Positions 21,691-32,119 of a stretch of DNA of 64,000 nucleotides are shown here, piece after piece. Positions within the stretch are counted from its first letter, which is position 1; the number at the start of each line of letters is the position of its first letter. A program made the position numbers and the translations under genes. Below the pieces are notes generated by a model, which saw only the letters and a program-made list of their open reading frames with translations, was not told the origin of the DNA and did not search any database. The stretch is from Cristatella mucedo (taxonomy: Eukaryota; Bryozoa; Phylactolaemata; Cristatellidae): positions 107,001 through 171,000 of the forward strand of contig WPIO01000071.1 in assembly GCA_009760855.2 (NCBI GenBank), written 5' to 3'.

Positions 21691-22045
21691 CTAAATAGTA
21701 TGTGTCTATAATTATTGAATTTATATAATAATTACATATATGTATATATTAGCCTTTTTACTATTACTATTGTAGTACTATAATATTATAGCTATATGTG
21801 TACATAGCTAAAGAGGATGCGCCACCGTCGGGACAAACTAACCGTCGTGATCCTGGGAATCGGTTTTCGTTTTTTTGTTGTGTAATTTCGTTGTGTAATT
21901 ACTGTGAAAACAGGGTTCCACTCTCTACGATCATATACAATGTAGTGGATTACGAAAGACAATAATCCAGCACTAGCATGTATTTATTTTAAACTTGTAA
22001 AAAAAACGATCGAGGAATATTTTGAAGCGAATAGCTTTTCCAGAT
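21690..22045. other. AT-rich, no gene recognised
   Basis: Short tatata runs near 21720-21800. No coding signal. Confidence 0.4.
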
Positions 22046-22140
22046 TCAGGTACCCCCTATTTCAGAGGTTTCTCGGATGATCTTTGTCTGTTCACATCAA
22101 CACTCACGAGTCTCCCACTGAGATAGGACCTGAACAACAC
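22045..22140 (-). mobile_element. LINE-A RT scrap
   Basis: Matches the block between GVPQGS and the upstream SYLSGRL region (tatttcagaggt, gatgatctttgtc, tctcccactgagataggacc). Both ends are truncated. Confidence 0.65.
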
Positions 22141-22992
22141 TCTTGCAAATCAGCCCTCTGCTGCATTACCCACAATGGTAAATTGTACTCGTCATGTTAT
22201 ATTCCTCGATTGCGGCCTTCAAAGTCCGGTAAAGTAAATCCAGGTAAAAGCAATCGTTTCGTTCGTCACAACAACAAGTATTCGTGTTCTCCTTAAAGTT
22301 ATCGAGATGAGCCTGCGGCATATTGAGCTGCATTCCTTCGACATAGTCACAACGTACTCTCGATATTAGTTTATATTCAAACTGCATAAGGAAAGGCTTC
22401 AACCAAGATTGCAACCAAGCAGTTCCAAACAGCTCGTTATAGTAGTTGAAAATCTCTTTCTGCTAGCAGAAAGTAGTTTCTGCAGAGATAAAGTGAGCTC
22501 AAGCGTACTATGAGGCGCTACGCCGTAGACAAATCGATGGTGCGTGACGGTGGAGTGTGTCCTTGGTCGTATCCCCGTTATTAAATCTAACCGTTCGCCA
22601 CTTACTTTTAGTGCTTCGCTGAACGGACAAGCGCCATTACAGCTGTTCTGTTGCTTGCACGGGTGCAAGGAAGAGATGCTTCCCTGGTCTGGCATTTGGC
22701 ACACACATACACTTGCATTCGGCGGCATGTTCCACTAAGTCAGACTGGTGATAGTTCGGCTTCGTAATCAATGATCCCAGTGCAGCTGATGAGATCGCGT
22801 ACGAGATTTTTTAGCGAAGACAGTGAGGGTTTCTATTCACCGCTCCGAATTTTAGTTTTCCACACTAATCTACTCTCAGACTTGCACCTCCTTTTTGAAG
22901 AGTGCCGAAGGTCTCTTTTCAGAGGACTGGGTTTAAGAGTTCCCGATAGTGCGGAAGCCTCCAAATAGATGAAGGACGTTTAATATCCAAAT
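22141..22992. other. No gene recognised
   Basis: Unique sequence between LINE fragments. The open frame at 22399-22728 (minus) has no recognisable motif. Confidence 0.35.
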
Positions 22993-24022
22993 AGATGAAC
23001 TCACTTGCTGCATGCATTGATGACATCCGCACATGGATGGCAGCAAATTCTAAAACTAAACGATGACAAAACTAACTTACTAGTTATGGGCAAACCCAGT
23101 GTGATTCAGAAATACGAAAGGCTGACGATCAAGATTGGCTCTGCCAGCATATCTCCTGTCGAATCAGCTCGGAATCTAGGTGTCATATTCCAAAGCGACC
23201 TCTCGTTAGACGACCATATCAGCTCCACGGTCAAATCTGCCTATTTTCAGCTTCATAATATTGCTAAAATTCGGGCTTGTTTAGATAAGGATACCACATT
23301 TAAGTTGGTCCATGCATTCGTGACATCTCGTCTCGACTTCTGCAACTCACTGCTTAATGGCCTACCAGCATGTGCGATTAGGCGATTGCAGCTGGTGCAA
23401 CACTCTGCAGCTAGGCTTGTCTGTCGTGAGCGTCGCAGTTGCGACATTACTCCACTTCTCGCCGACCTGCACTGGCTACCAGTCAAGCAACGGATTGACT
23501 TCAAGGTTTTGTCGCTCATTTTTAGATCCCTTTATTCTATGGCTCCAGCCTATCTGTCAGATATACTCCCCCATCGGGCCAAGAATCGTACCACCCGCTT
23601 TTCGGAATCCAACAGTCTAGAAATACCTCATACAAACCTCAAATCCTTTGGAGACCGTGCATTTAGTTCGTATGCTCCCAAAGCCTGGAACTCCCTCTCG
23701 ACATGCGTCAGAACATCCCCTGACCTGACCACATTTAAAAGGAACTTAAAAACACACCTATTTAGGACAGAATTTAGTGGGTCCCTGTGATTCGTCCTTG
23801 ATGTGCTTATGCGTGCTGACACTGTGCATGCTGCCACTAACCACATTTGCATGCTGACCCTGTGCATGTCACCCTTAACCATGTTATTCATTTTGTTTGT
23901 TTTTCAAGTATGATTTTGCTTAACATTCAATTGCATTTCCCTTTGCATAAAATTTAAGGCGTATAGAAAGAGATTCAGTTCTCTGAGGGCGCTTTATCAA
24001 GTACGTTATTATTATTATTATT
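22993..24022 (+). mobile_element. LINE-A copy, 5'-truncated after YADD
   Basis: Begins at the LAACIDDIRTW block and stays open for 261 codons (23005-23790) through ARNLGVIFQSDLSL, SRLDFCNSLLNGLPACA, LHWLPVKQRIDFKVL and TFKRNLKTHLFRT. The complete tail follows: hairpin at about 23960-23996 and (ATT)n at 24004-24022. Low decay suggests a recent insertion. It lacks the catalytic core. Confidence 0.9.
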
Positions 24023-24545
24023 AATTGAAATCAGTACCCGAAGAAGAAGGGTAAAGAGGTCGGAGATCAGGCTAAAGGCAAGCGGTGGTGAGAGCGTCCG
24101 CTCAGCACAGGCGACGCGAGAGAGTAGAATTGCCTTTCGATTGCCACGGCAATCAGGATGTAGGCTCTAGCGTAGGTGACCTTCAATAGGCCGATGTTAC
24201 CGATAGGCGAGCAATTAGCTGCACAGCGAGCGACAGCTGCTTGCGCCGCCGTCGATCACGCTACAAACTGCAGCTTAGTTATGCATGTAGCTTAGCATGT
24301 AACGTCCGAGGGAAATGGTGACCGGTTTTCTTATAGAAAGCGGATAGCTCTATACTTTTTCCTGCCCGCTTTGCGTATTTCAGCACGATTAATAAGAGCT
24401 ACGAACCGAAAGTACGACAAAATTATCGGCCGTAATTCCTGTTGCCTGCTTCAATGTCAGTATCTTAGGATGACAGTAGTGTGTATTACAAAGCTAGCCT
24501 CTTCTTATTATAAATAATTAAATATCGAGTGTCGAGCCTCTTTCA
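24023..24545. other. No gene recognised
   Basis: Contains ggtaaagaggtcggagatca, also near 16085-16105, so a short dispersed repeat is present. No gene. Confidence 0.4.
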
Positions 24546-25099
24546 CTGCTAGCTATCTTTCAAACGCATAGTTAGGGGTAAAACTCTCTTGTGCGCCGAG
24601 CAAAACCTTATAATTACGTTGCTATTCCCGATTGACATTTTATTTATATGGGTCATTTAGAGTCAGTAGAAAATACTTAAAATGACGAGAAGATAATATT
24701 ACGGTCCTAAATCCTTCAAGACCAGTGTAAAAAACCTCTACTGAATCATTTCAATTGTCCTTTTGAAAGCTGTGTTCTTTTGTTCAATTGTGTTCTTCAC
24801 CCGCTGGACAGCGGAGAGCGTCCTTGTCCCCCTTTTCACTCCGCTCAACGTAAAACACTTCTTTAGCGATTCGATAGCCGTGACCGTGAAAACCCCAAAT
24901 GTTCGTCACCAATACCGTCATCAGGCTCTGATCGAATCTGTGGCACTTGGCAAAGTCGTTGATGCTCCGACCGAACTCGCAACGCCCGGGTGCCATTACC
25001 GGAGCTATGCAGCGACGGTCGAGCGCACAAGCGTAGAACCATAACAGGAACGTGGAGAAGAGCTCTCTCGTGTTGGCGACGAGTAACGAGCCCCCCATA

Positions 25100-25329
25100 T
25101 AATAATAATAATAATAATATTGCACTTGATAAAGCGCCCTCAGAGAACTTAATCTCTTTCTAGGCGCTTTACATTTGCTGCAAAGTGATACGCAACAGAA
25201 TAGTAAGTAAAATCATGCCTGAAAAACAAACAAAATGAATAACATGGTTAGGGGAAAACTTTGGAGACGCCGGGGATTGAACCCGGGACCTCACACATGC
25301 GAAGCGCGCGCTCTACCACTGAGCTACAT
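25100..25329 (-). mobile_element. tRNA-Ala/LINE-A tail chimeric retroposon
   Basis: Minus strand: a nearly complete tRNA-Ala(CGC) head, a 5-7 nt join, then the LINE-A tail from CCCCTAACCATGTTATTC through the hairpin (about 25130-25170) to (ATT)n (25100-25113). TSDs TATGGG (minus strand) lie at 25094-25099 and 25330-25335. The GGG of the TSD overlaps the expected 5' GGG of tRNA-Ala (microhomology). It is inserted in glycosyltransferase-like copy 2. It could be one template-switch event or a member of a SINE family; only one copy is visible here. Confidence 0.8.
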
Positions 25330-25333
25330 CCCA
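25262..25333 (-). tRNA. tRNA-Ala(CGC)-like head of retroposon
   Basis: 72 nt with D arm GTAGCTCAGTGGTAGAGC, anticodon loop CTTCGCA (anticodon CGC), T arm GGGTTCAATCCC and the alanine identity pair G3:T70. Position 1 is T opposite C72 (mismatch), because the first bases come from the target site. It looks tRNA-like enough for a scanner to call, but context says it is a retroposed copy, so a functional tRNA gene is unlikely. Confidence 0.6.
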
Positions 25334-26404
25334 TACCCGTGATCGTGTGCTGCAAGCTTTCGTCGTCCACGGCAATGTACAAGTACATCTGGGAAACGTC
25401 GCCGCCCACACGGAAAGACTGGCGTCGCGTAACATGACCATGCCGTGCCGCTCTTTTAGCCGAGACAAAACATAAGTGACATTCGAAGACGTGAACCGTA
25501 TGGAGGCATCAACCCACCACAGGATCGGATTGGATTCGCTAAATGACTCCATGATGACGAGCGGCTTGAAGGCACACGTCTGCAGCGTCGCCACGTGCTT
25601 CGGGTACTTGGAGAAATCGAAGCGCTTGTACGTCACTCTGCAGAGCGTCTTGAGAGTAGAGGCTTGCTCGGCGGTGAGTCCGAGGTCCCAGTAGATGATC
25701 TGATTACCTGGAAAGAACTTTTGTATGCTCTTCACTTGCACAAGACTCTCATTGAAATGATTGGCGCTTGCGGCAGTGATGAAGGTGAGAGACCGCAGAA
25801 GGTCAAGGTTGCATAGATCGACGGCGCTCTCGGCAGACGCGAGTGACGCTTTGACGAGTCGCAAGGGAAGACGCAGAGGCTTCGGCGCCGTTCGGCACAC
25901 GGTTTTGGGCTCCGTTCCCGAGGCGCCCCTGCTGCCGATGCCGTCGCAGCAAGCTGTGTGCGTGACCTCGACGACATCTTCGCCGTCGCCTGCGGTCAAC
26001 GTCAGGTCACCGACAGCAGGAAGCGTGTCATTGCAGACGGCCGGAAATCCGGGGAAGCTCATGTTGAACGCTAGAGGAGTCTTAGGCTGGTCGTACTTCT
26101 GCAGTGGTTGCTTTAGCGGGAGTCGGGGCTTTTGGCTGAGAATGACAAGGCCCGTCAAAGCCATCACAGCGGTGACCACGACGACGGCAGCCTTCCGCAC
26201 AGCCGCGCCGGTTGGCGATCCGCTGCAGCAGTCCATCATGTCTCGGTCTGCAAGTGAGAGCAACGAGGGCACCGACGCCGCCTGTGGAGCGCTTCGCGTC
26301 GCAGTGCTTGCGCGTCGACGGAATGGCGAACGAGTTTCTGGGTCCGAAACCGCCGCCAGGAGCCCAGGTGGAGGGCACAGGTCGAAGCGATACAGCGAGC
26401 GTTG

Positions 26405-26900
26405 ACTTATTTCGATGGTGCAAACATTTGCCTACGGCCCGCCTCTAGGTCTGCTCGCGACGGAAATGCTGATGCAACGAACGATACAGCAAGTGATGCA
26501 GCCAATGATACGACAAGCACTGGAAGAGAGCGTTTCAGCTAGCCGTGACCGGATGTAGCTCGGGTCGGCGAAGACGCGACGGCGCGCGACTGAAAGGTCG
26601 TTCAGTCGGCCGCCCGAGCGACTGAGCCGGCGCTAGCTCTCGCCGCCATTTCTCTGAAACTACCGAGTAAGGCAGTGCAACGCTGCTGAAATCGGCATAA
26701 TCGGTGTAATTTACCGCGAACCGAAACTCGCCATAGCTGTTCGAAAATGACTGCGTATTGGCAGGCTGAAGTGAACGCTTCCTGCGAAGGAATGCTGGGA
26801 GATTTCTAGTCGAGGCCTATAAGACTACAGACGCACTTATTGCTGCCCATTGCAGGCGGGCTGCCTGCCTGCTTCCTTTGTCTGCGCTTTGGTTTCGTAG
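26405..26900 (-). promoter_or_regulatory. Duplicated upstream region of copy 2
   Basis: Counterpart of 3390-3830 (and partly of 7300-7400). The match supports DNA-level duplication including the presumed promoter or noncoding first exon. Confidence 0.5.
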
Positions 26901-27685
26901 CGAGCTAATGCTGCATCCGCCGCCATAGAGCACGTGAGAAAGTGAAGCTTAGCTGCAAGCAACAATCAAACTGCATATTTCTGCGCTCGTCGGCTTTCCC
27001 AACGGTAGCTGGCCTCAGTAGCGTCCGAAAACTCACACCTGAATTCGGAGCGCCTCTTGTGCAGTTATCGCCCCCCTGCGCTTCGCCGAGTTGCTACTGT
27101 CCCCCACCTTCTGCTAGGCGCATATCTTTAAAAAAAAATTCATAACCCAGGATAACAGCATCCATAAAGTAAACACTCAAATGTCAGTTGGCCGATAACT
27201 GGGTGCAACGTGGCCAACGGGTCATTAACTGCCACCGGCATGAATATTCAGGCCTCGACGGCAACGAACCATGCAAGCACTCAGACTCGGCGCCGCTCAG
27301 GTAGCAGAGGTGGTGCTGTCGGCGCCATCTGGTGGCAGAGGCAATCCCCTCAGGACTTCCACACTTTAGCTAGACTCACGCGCCAACCACAGCTTGGGGC
27401 TCCAATCGGGCAAGATGGTGCCCGTGTTTAGTGTTTCCTGCTGAATTTGGCATTCGGCTCGGCGACTGACAGTGTTACATTCGAAATGTTCCCACGTCCA
27501 ATAAAAATCGGCCGAGCTCGCTTGTTACGTCTATTGGATTGAAAAGGTTTTTGTTCATCTCCGCATGTAAGTCCACGAAGGCCACGGCTACGCCATGGAC
27601 GCCAGACCGCCAGACGAGCGAACTGCGTTTTTCTGCCAGCTGCAAACGAGTAAGGGCACATGTCAAGAGTCTTAAATAATGAGAA
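26901..27685. other. No gene recognised
   Basis: Unique sequence. Short frames only, no motif. Confidence 0.35.
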
Positions 27686-27689
27686 GTGA

Positions 27690-27815
27690 AGATTCTGTCA
27701 GAGATCAAAATCACGTACAGCTAGCTGCATTTCAGGAAAGACGGTAGAACATTCTGACTGGCTTTCTCAAAATCTGACACAATACTTGCCGCATTCAGAG
27801 TGTGCTTGAAGGTTC
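27690..27815. repeat. 125-bp direct repeat, left copy
   Basis: Matches 30978-31110 (shared: ctcaaaatctgacacaatac and cattcagagtgtgctt). The two copies bracket the satellite array. On the minus strand both keep partial open frames (for example SIVSDFEK) that might derive from a former exon; the protein is unrecognised. Confidence 0.7.
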
Positions 27816-28570
27816 GGCTTCGCCAGCCCATGGGCTAACTTGGCTGCGGCTTATCTTATCTAAGCACGCCAAGATCTTGGCAACGTTCCTTTGCTGAAAT
27901 TAAGCCGACACGATGCTGATAGAAACGCACTAATCTATGGGTTAGTTGCTTTGGAATTGTACGCGTAGGTTAGGGGCCGGCTACCCTGGCGGGGGGGGTG
28001 GGGTCACGTGATGTTAGGAAGAGGGTCAGACACGTGACGCTAGCTACACCCATCTTTGGTACTCCAAAGGTTGGATCTTCCAACTTTGGAGTACAACAAG
28101 TTTCATACGTTGTTATTACGTTCTTCCTATAATTTTTGACGTTGCGTAGATCTAGCCGTCCAAAATCTTACGCCTTGAAGCTGACAGCACTGGACTTGAG
28201 TGATCCGGGTAAGGGCTAAAGGAGGAGTAAGGCTGAGAAAAGTTTATGGACAGGTGGCGCTGTTTGTCATCTACGAAAAAACTAAATACCAAGATAGCGT
28301 TTGGCGATGCTTTTGGGGATAAGAAGAACATAACGTAAAAAACATGTAATTCATTTGCATATCAGCCTAAGAAGAGTTCATCTCTTCTCGGGCGCTGCAC
28401 GTACGCCGCCGGGCTCGCGACCTCGCCCGTCGTAGGCCAGCACCCATCGTGAGCTGCTTCTCGTGCCTAATGCGACCGCATGCGACCATCTGCTTTCACA
28501 ATTTTAATCACATTTTGAAACGTTACTAGTTACATGGAGCGAGTGGGTAATGTTAACTTATTCTTTAATC
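27816..28570. other. No gene recognised
   Basis: Contains a short G run near 27992 (ggcggggggggtgggg) and a possible inverted pair around cctttggagtacc/ggtactccaaagg near 28056-28092. No gene. Confidence 0.4.
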
Positions 28571-30720
28571 AGATGCTCAGGCTGTGTGTGCTATTCTTAG
28601 AAGGTAATCTTCAGCTAGGACGGTTCCGAGGAAGATAGTTGAAGACGCAAGCGCGAACGTTTGGGACCCACGAATAACTGCGATACAACTGCCACTTTCA
28701 CAATAAACATCGGCACACTGCGGTTTCGATTCTAAATTATACAGAGTGATGTTGTAGGTCTGCCCATCAAATTTCCAGCAATGACCGTTTCGCGTTTTGG
28801 TGCTATGGCCCGAAACGAATCGCATCAGCCAGAATAGTTACAGATTCAAACGGCGATACCGCTGACATTTCTAAAATAGGCATCGCACAAATGTGATTTA
28901 ATTCCACATTATCGAAAATCGTGGTAAATAAAAATAAATAAATAAAATAAATAAATCCTAGCTGATTAAACAGTCTCTTTTCTTAGCGTCGGAAGAAACT
29001 TTACGGCTATCACCACCGCTTGCAGTGGCGAAAAAGAATCGCCCACCGCAGGAATCAAACCCACGACCTCGGGACCGAGGTCGTGAAAGCAACCACCTTA
29101 TCTAGTGTGCCATCACGGCTCACCAGTATGCGTTCACCCTCAAGATGTAATGTCGTGCAATTGCGCATCCGCGTTCTAATGTAATGGCCTCCGATGGCCC
29201 GAGTCGCCATGCAATTTCAAACTACGATAAAACTGCCATTTCCATATTAGGCTTAGTGCAACAAAATTTTTGATTCCAAGTTACAGAAGACGATGTTCGT
29301 GGTTAATCCCAACCAAATTGTCTGGCATAGCTCATGAGTTTTATTACGGCATCACCTCCAATGGCTCAGACCAGCCAGCCTCCGTGGTAAAGCGAACTGT
29401 GATAAAGCTGCGGTTTCACCAATAAGCATCGAGCAGCTGCAGTCTTATATCACGTTATACAAAACAGAGTTTCGAGTTTACCAACCAAATTTCATGATAT
29501 GGCCCATGATGGCTCTCATGCAATGGCCTCCGACGGCCAGTACTGCTCTTCAATTTTGAACTGCGATACAGTTATAGCATTAAAAAAAATAGGCACCTCC
29601 GTCACTGCAGCTTGAATTGCGGCATGTTAAAGAAAACAATGTTCAAGATTTACCGATTTTATGTGCTCTGTGCTCATGCGGTATACGCTGTATATGCGGT
29701 ATATTGCTGCGGCCTCTGACGGCCACCGACAATTGGAGGTCACCTCATACAAACGCGCCCACCAATAGGTAAGAAATTAGGTGGGTAAACACGAAACGCG
29801 TTTTCCTATAATGTGGAATCGAAAACACAGTTTTGCAGCACCTACTGTGGACGTTCCAGACGTGTCGCAGTTTGAATATCTAGGGAGACTGGCCATCTGA
29901 TTTGGGCCATTTGAGGCCATAACATGCAACCGCTCATGGATAATTGCTCGAAATTGTGGGTAAACTCGGAATACTTTTTTTCTGGAAAATCGAAGCCACA
30001 GTTCCTCAAAGGTGATTGTGGAAATGGGAGCTCTGTCGCAGCTAGAATATGTAGGAAAGCTCTCTGGTTCGGAACACTGGAGGCCATAGCATGAAAGAGC
30101 CCGTGGGCTATGCCGTGAAATTTTGTTGGTAAACCCGGAAACCGATAACATGTAAGTTCTTATCAAACTGCATCTACAACACTGTTATTGTGGAAATCGC
30201 AGCTGTACCGCATTATGAATAGGTATGGATACGTATTCAATGCCACAGCAGAAGATAGTGCAAGCGAAATCGCATGAAATTTAGTTTGTTACAGTGGATT
30301 ATTGCTTGCTGTAATTTGCAATCAAAGCGCAATTACGCGAAGCTTTTTTTTGAAATTGCAGCCACATCGCAGTTTGAATTTGTAGGGCTGCCATTTGAGC
30401 TGGACCATTAGAGGCCATAGCTTGGGAAATAGCTCTAGGAAAAGGCGGTAAAGTTTTGCGGGTAAAGTTGGCACATTGTTCTCTATCATTTGGAATTAGT
30501 ACTGCTATTGTGCGAATTTTTTTGTGGAAATGGCAGTGGCATCGCCGTTTGAATGTGTAAATGGGCTGGCTGACCTGGGCCATTTGTCGCCATAGAACGA
30601 GAACGCACAAGCGCAACCGCATGAAGGTTGTTGTGTAAACTCATAGCACCATTCTGAATAATTTTAAATCAAATCCGCTGTGCTCTGAACTTTGTTGTGG
30701 AAATGGCAGCTGTATCTACG
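28570..30720. repeat. About 170-bp satellite array with internal inversion
   Basis: Diverged monomers share an aactgcgata...actgccatt block and a ggcctccgatggcc block. Plus-oriented monomers have the block at about 28681, 29223, 29400 and 29566 (spacings 177 and 166, plus a gap holding a SINE-A). From about 29790 the orientation flips: the complementary tgtggaaat...cagctg block recurs at about 29850, 30021, 30193, 30352, 30527 and 30700, spacings 171, 172, 159, 175 and 173. Overlapping frames are not genes. Confidence 0.75.
28925..29124 (-). mobile_element. SINE-A copy 2
   Basis: Minus strand: GTGAGCCGTGATGGCACACT, B box GGTTTGATTCC, body, agctaggattt and a (TTTA)n tail at 28925-28956. Inserted in the satellite array. 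Confidence 0.85.
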
Positions 30721-30977
30721 TTATTCTTGGGACCCCAAAAATTCCACAGTTGCAAAATAAATCTTGGATTTGAATGTAGACCTGCAAGCTTGCTGCCAAC
30801 GTCTTCCAAGAAGTTGATCAATGGTACCAGTAGAGAAGACCAGTCATCAGCCATTTCGTCGACAGCAGCAGCAACAGCCGCTACCGAAACGAACCTCGGA
30901 GGCAAAATTATTTCTACATGTGTTGAAAGATTTTCGTCATCGCGATATTCTGTTGCAAGATTAAAATCTTGAACTTC

Positions 30978-31110
30978 GCCAAAGATTCTCTCACAGATCA
31001 AAAAAACACGTGCAGCTAGTTGCATTCCAGGAAAGATGGTAAAACATTCTGACTCTGTTTCTCAAAATCTGACACAATACTTGCCGTATTCAGAGTGTGC
31101 TTTAATAATG
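30978..31110. repeat. 125-bp direct repeat, right copy
   Basis: See the copy at 27690-27815. A minus-strand open frame of 118 codons (30669-31025) overlaps it (with RVFLICERIFGEVQDFNLA) and is unrecognised; it may be a gene relic. Confidence 0.65.
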
Positions 31111-31127
31111 GTAGATTGCTACAACAC

Positions 31128-31990
31128 GACACAAGCTGATACGCTCGACGAGTTTGCACCTCTGACTAGGCGAAGTGTGTGAACTCGTACAGGCGGCCTG
31201 TGGTTTACTGCAGACATTAAACTAAAAATACATTTCATTTGTATAGCGCCCCAAGAGAAGTAGATCTCTATTCAGGTACTTCACATATGCCTCGGGGCTC
31301 GAGCCCACGACCTCAGCCAGACCTTAGTCGGGGCGAGCACCTTAACCGCTGGACCAACCCAGCTCGCTAGGTTAAGTAAGTTCAAGCTTGAAAAAGCATA
31401 CACAAGATCAGGACTGACTGTCCATCGACAGGCATACTAGGACTACTGTAGGTCGTACCAATCGATTCTAGCAAAGACAGAGTCTAGCTTTTATTTAAAC
31501 ATCGTTGAATCACAGACGCGAAATACAAAAATGCTGAGGTCAACGATCAACCACCTCCTTAACCTCTCCCAGGTTCGCTCCTTGTCGTAGTTATTCTTGT
31601 GGTGATCTCGATGCTCGTTTCTCGTTCATCTTTAAAATTTGCCGCGTATCCCATTCACCGACACTGGAACGATCCGTCGCAGGCCAGCGAAACTCGTATA
31701 TTGAAACGTCAAATATTGGCAGTAAGTTCCAGTCTGGTTGTAGAGCTAGTCACTCCATAGAGCCAGCATTGCTTCGGTTTATATTGACATACTTAGGAAT
31801 GCCGACTTAGGTAGAGTTTGTCTGCTTGTTCTGCTCGATCTTTCGGTCGGCAGCTTAGATGCTATTAATCACCAAGTACTTTGTGAGCGCCTCTAATTTT
31901 GCCTGGGCGTCAGTAGCACTGCACCGCAATGGTTCAGCTGCTATCTGAGCTGGAGACTCTAGAGTATGGATGTGAATGGACACAGATCCC
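31128..31990 (+). mobile_element. LINE-A ancient copy (endonuclease end to RT)
   Basis: Plus strand: the endonuclease/linker junction (gagtttgcacctctgac, ggcctgtggtttactgcagaca), linker (gcttgaaaaagcatacacaa), then after a deletion the RT blocks (ttccagtctggttgtagagc, ctgctcgatctttcgg, caatggttcagctgctatct). Many stops. SINE-B is nested at 31214-31370. Confidence 0.75.
31214..31370 (-). mobile_element. SINE-B copy 3 (nested in LINE-A)
   Basis: Minus strand: GCTGGGTTGGTCCAGCGGTT, a GGGCTCGAGCCCCGAGG B-box region, and the 3' end gagatctacttctcttgggg then gcgctatacaaatg. It splits the LINE-A linker after gacattaaacta. Confidence 0.8.
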
Positions 31991-32004
31991 CCTGCTGTAT
32001 GAAT

Positions 32005-32100
32005 ATTACCCGACACAACACCGCAAAATTTTCGTCCAACCTCGGTTTCACCTTCGGTTGTCCAAAAATTCCCCGATGTCGTGTTGTGAAATATTCCCAC
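32005..32100. repeat. Imperfect inverted repeat at AT-island edge
   Basis: Arms about 40 bp (attacccgacacaacaccgc and the facing gatgtcgtgttgtgaaat) around ctcggtttcaccttcgg. About 70% arm complementarity by eye. It lies between the old LINE-A copy and AT-rich island 2; it could be a MITE-like remnant or terminus. Confidence 0.45.
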
Positions 32101-32119
32101 AACACTAAACTCAGTCATT

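Larger units (their letters stand above)
24784..26239 (-). pseudogene. Glycosyltransferase-like protein, copy 2 (broken)
   Basis: Homolog of the intact copy at 1971-3197, starting at a matching Met and sharing the membrane segment (AVVVVTAVMALTGLVILSQ), CCDGIGSRGASGTEPKTVC, YWDLGLTAEQ and WWVDASIRF. A 1-nt deletion near 25391 shifts the frame just before the QMY block. A 230-bp tRNA/LINE chimera (25100-25329) then interrupts the next segment, and coding resumes with SLLVANTRELF to the C-terminus. If the insert and one TSD copy are set aside, the alignment with copy 1 has no gap at that point, so the retroposon hit an otherwise continuous gene. Upstream and downstream flanks are also shared with copy 1. 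Confidence 0.85.

Noticed and set aside
25262-25333. Functional tRNA-Ala gene
   Set aside because: 5' bases derive from the target site, pair 1:72 is mismatched, and it is joined to a LINE tail with TSDs; most likely retroposed.
32007-32017. GAATATTAC as a CRESS-DNA-virus origin nonamer
   Set aside because: It fits the degenerate pattern, but several chance matches are expected in 64 kb, it is not in the loop of the hairpin, and no Rep gene is present.
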